A DNA stretch of 6,007 nt from an uncultured Faecalibacterium sp. Lineage in GTDB: Bacteria; Bacillota; Clostridia; Oscillospirales; Ruminococcaceae. A model generated the notes under the pieces. The model was not told where the DNA came from. It made no database searches and worked only from the letters and a program-made list of their open reading frames with translations. The DNA lies in contig CAAFQM010000251.1 in the NCBI GenBank assembly GCA_900765105.1, positions 1 through 6,007 on the forward strand, in the 5' to 3' direction. Both the position numbers and the translations under genes were made by a program. This document shows positions 5,882-6,007 of the stretch, piece by piece. How positions within the stretch are numbered: position 1 is the stretch's first letter; every line of letters begins with the position of its first letter.

Positions 5882-6007
5882 TTATTTCATTCTCCGCAGA
5901 CGGCGCACAAGGTCAGACGCACTGTACAGCACACGAGCCACAGACACGGTATCCTCGCCCACGATGTAGAACACCGAGTAGTTGTCCACCAGCATCTGCC
6001 GCAGCCC
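5882..6007 (-). CDS. RelE/ParE-family toxin, C-terminal part
   Basis: The minus strand is open from the right edge to a TAA at 5884-5882, giving 41 residues ending in VRRLRRMK. The segment MLVDNYSVFYIVGEDTVSV followed by ARVLYSASD has the layout of the last strands of RelE/ParE toxins: (L/I)VxNYxVFYxV, a turn, then (V/I)xRVLYxxxD. RelE members cleave mRNA on the ribosome and ParE members poison gyrase; this piece does not tell which. Family proteins are about 90-110 residues, so over half lies outside the window, together with the antitoxin gene expected upstream. The stop codon directly abuts the ribosome site of the recombinase remnant, a context typical of mobile elements. Confidence 0.8.
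   Translation of the reverse strand, partial: GLRQMLVDNYSVFYIVGEDTVSVARVLYSASDLVRRLRRMK

Overview
The window looks like the edge of a contig from a high-GC Gram-positive gut anaerobe of the Oscillospiraceae (Faecalibacterium/Gemmiger type). This is inferred from the GC-rich coding style, strong GGAGG ribosome sites, sigma-A-like promoters and gene families; no rRNA or other decisive marker is present.

Layout. Bases 1-795 (minus) encode the N-terminal two thirds of a SEDS glycosyltransferase (FtsW/RodA/SpoVE family). It runs off the left edge into a C/G-only tract that does not fit the protein and is probably an assembly artefact. Bases 901-2778 (plus) encode a class B penicillin-binding protein, transcribed divergently from the SEDS gene. 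Together they would form a septal or elongation peptidoglycan polymerase/transpeptidase pair. The gap 2779-3053 holds a 128-bp hairpin-rich element with 20-bp terminal inverted repeats and a 4-bp flanking direct repeat (MITE-like), then the terminator of xpt. Bases 3054-3647 (minus) encode xanthine phosphoribosyltransferase (purine salvage), with a clear promoter at 3713-3741 but no purine riboswitch. The 330-bp divergent gap 3648-3977 carries that promoter, the promoter of the next gene and several dyad symmetries. Bases 3978-4847 (plus) encode a patatin-like lipid acyl hydrolase, ending at a bidirectional terminator shared with the converging gene. Bases 4954-5757 (minus) encode an unrecognised secreted protein of visibly lower GC.

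The right end (5807-6007, minus) differs in character. It holds the C-terminus of a RelE/ParE-family toxin followed by a strong ribosome site and only the first ~17 codons of a serine recombinase, which then stops abruptly. This looks like the scarred edge of a mobile element or integration/deletion junction abutting the secreted-protein gene.

The cell-wall pair, xpt and patatin genes look like ordinary chromosomal genes. The unusual content is the structured repeat at 2836-2971, the recombinase remnant at 5807-5869, the nested dyads at the patatin promoter, and the corrupted left end.
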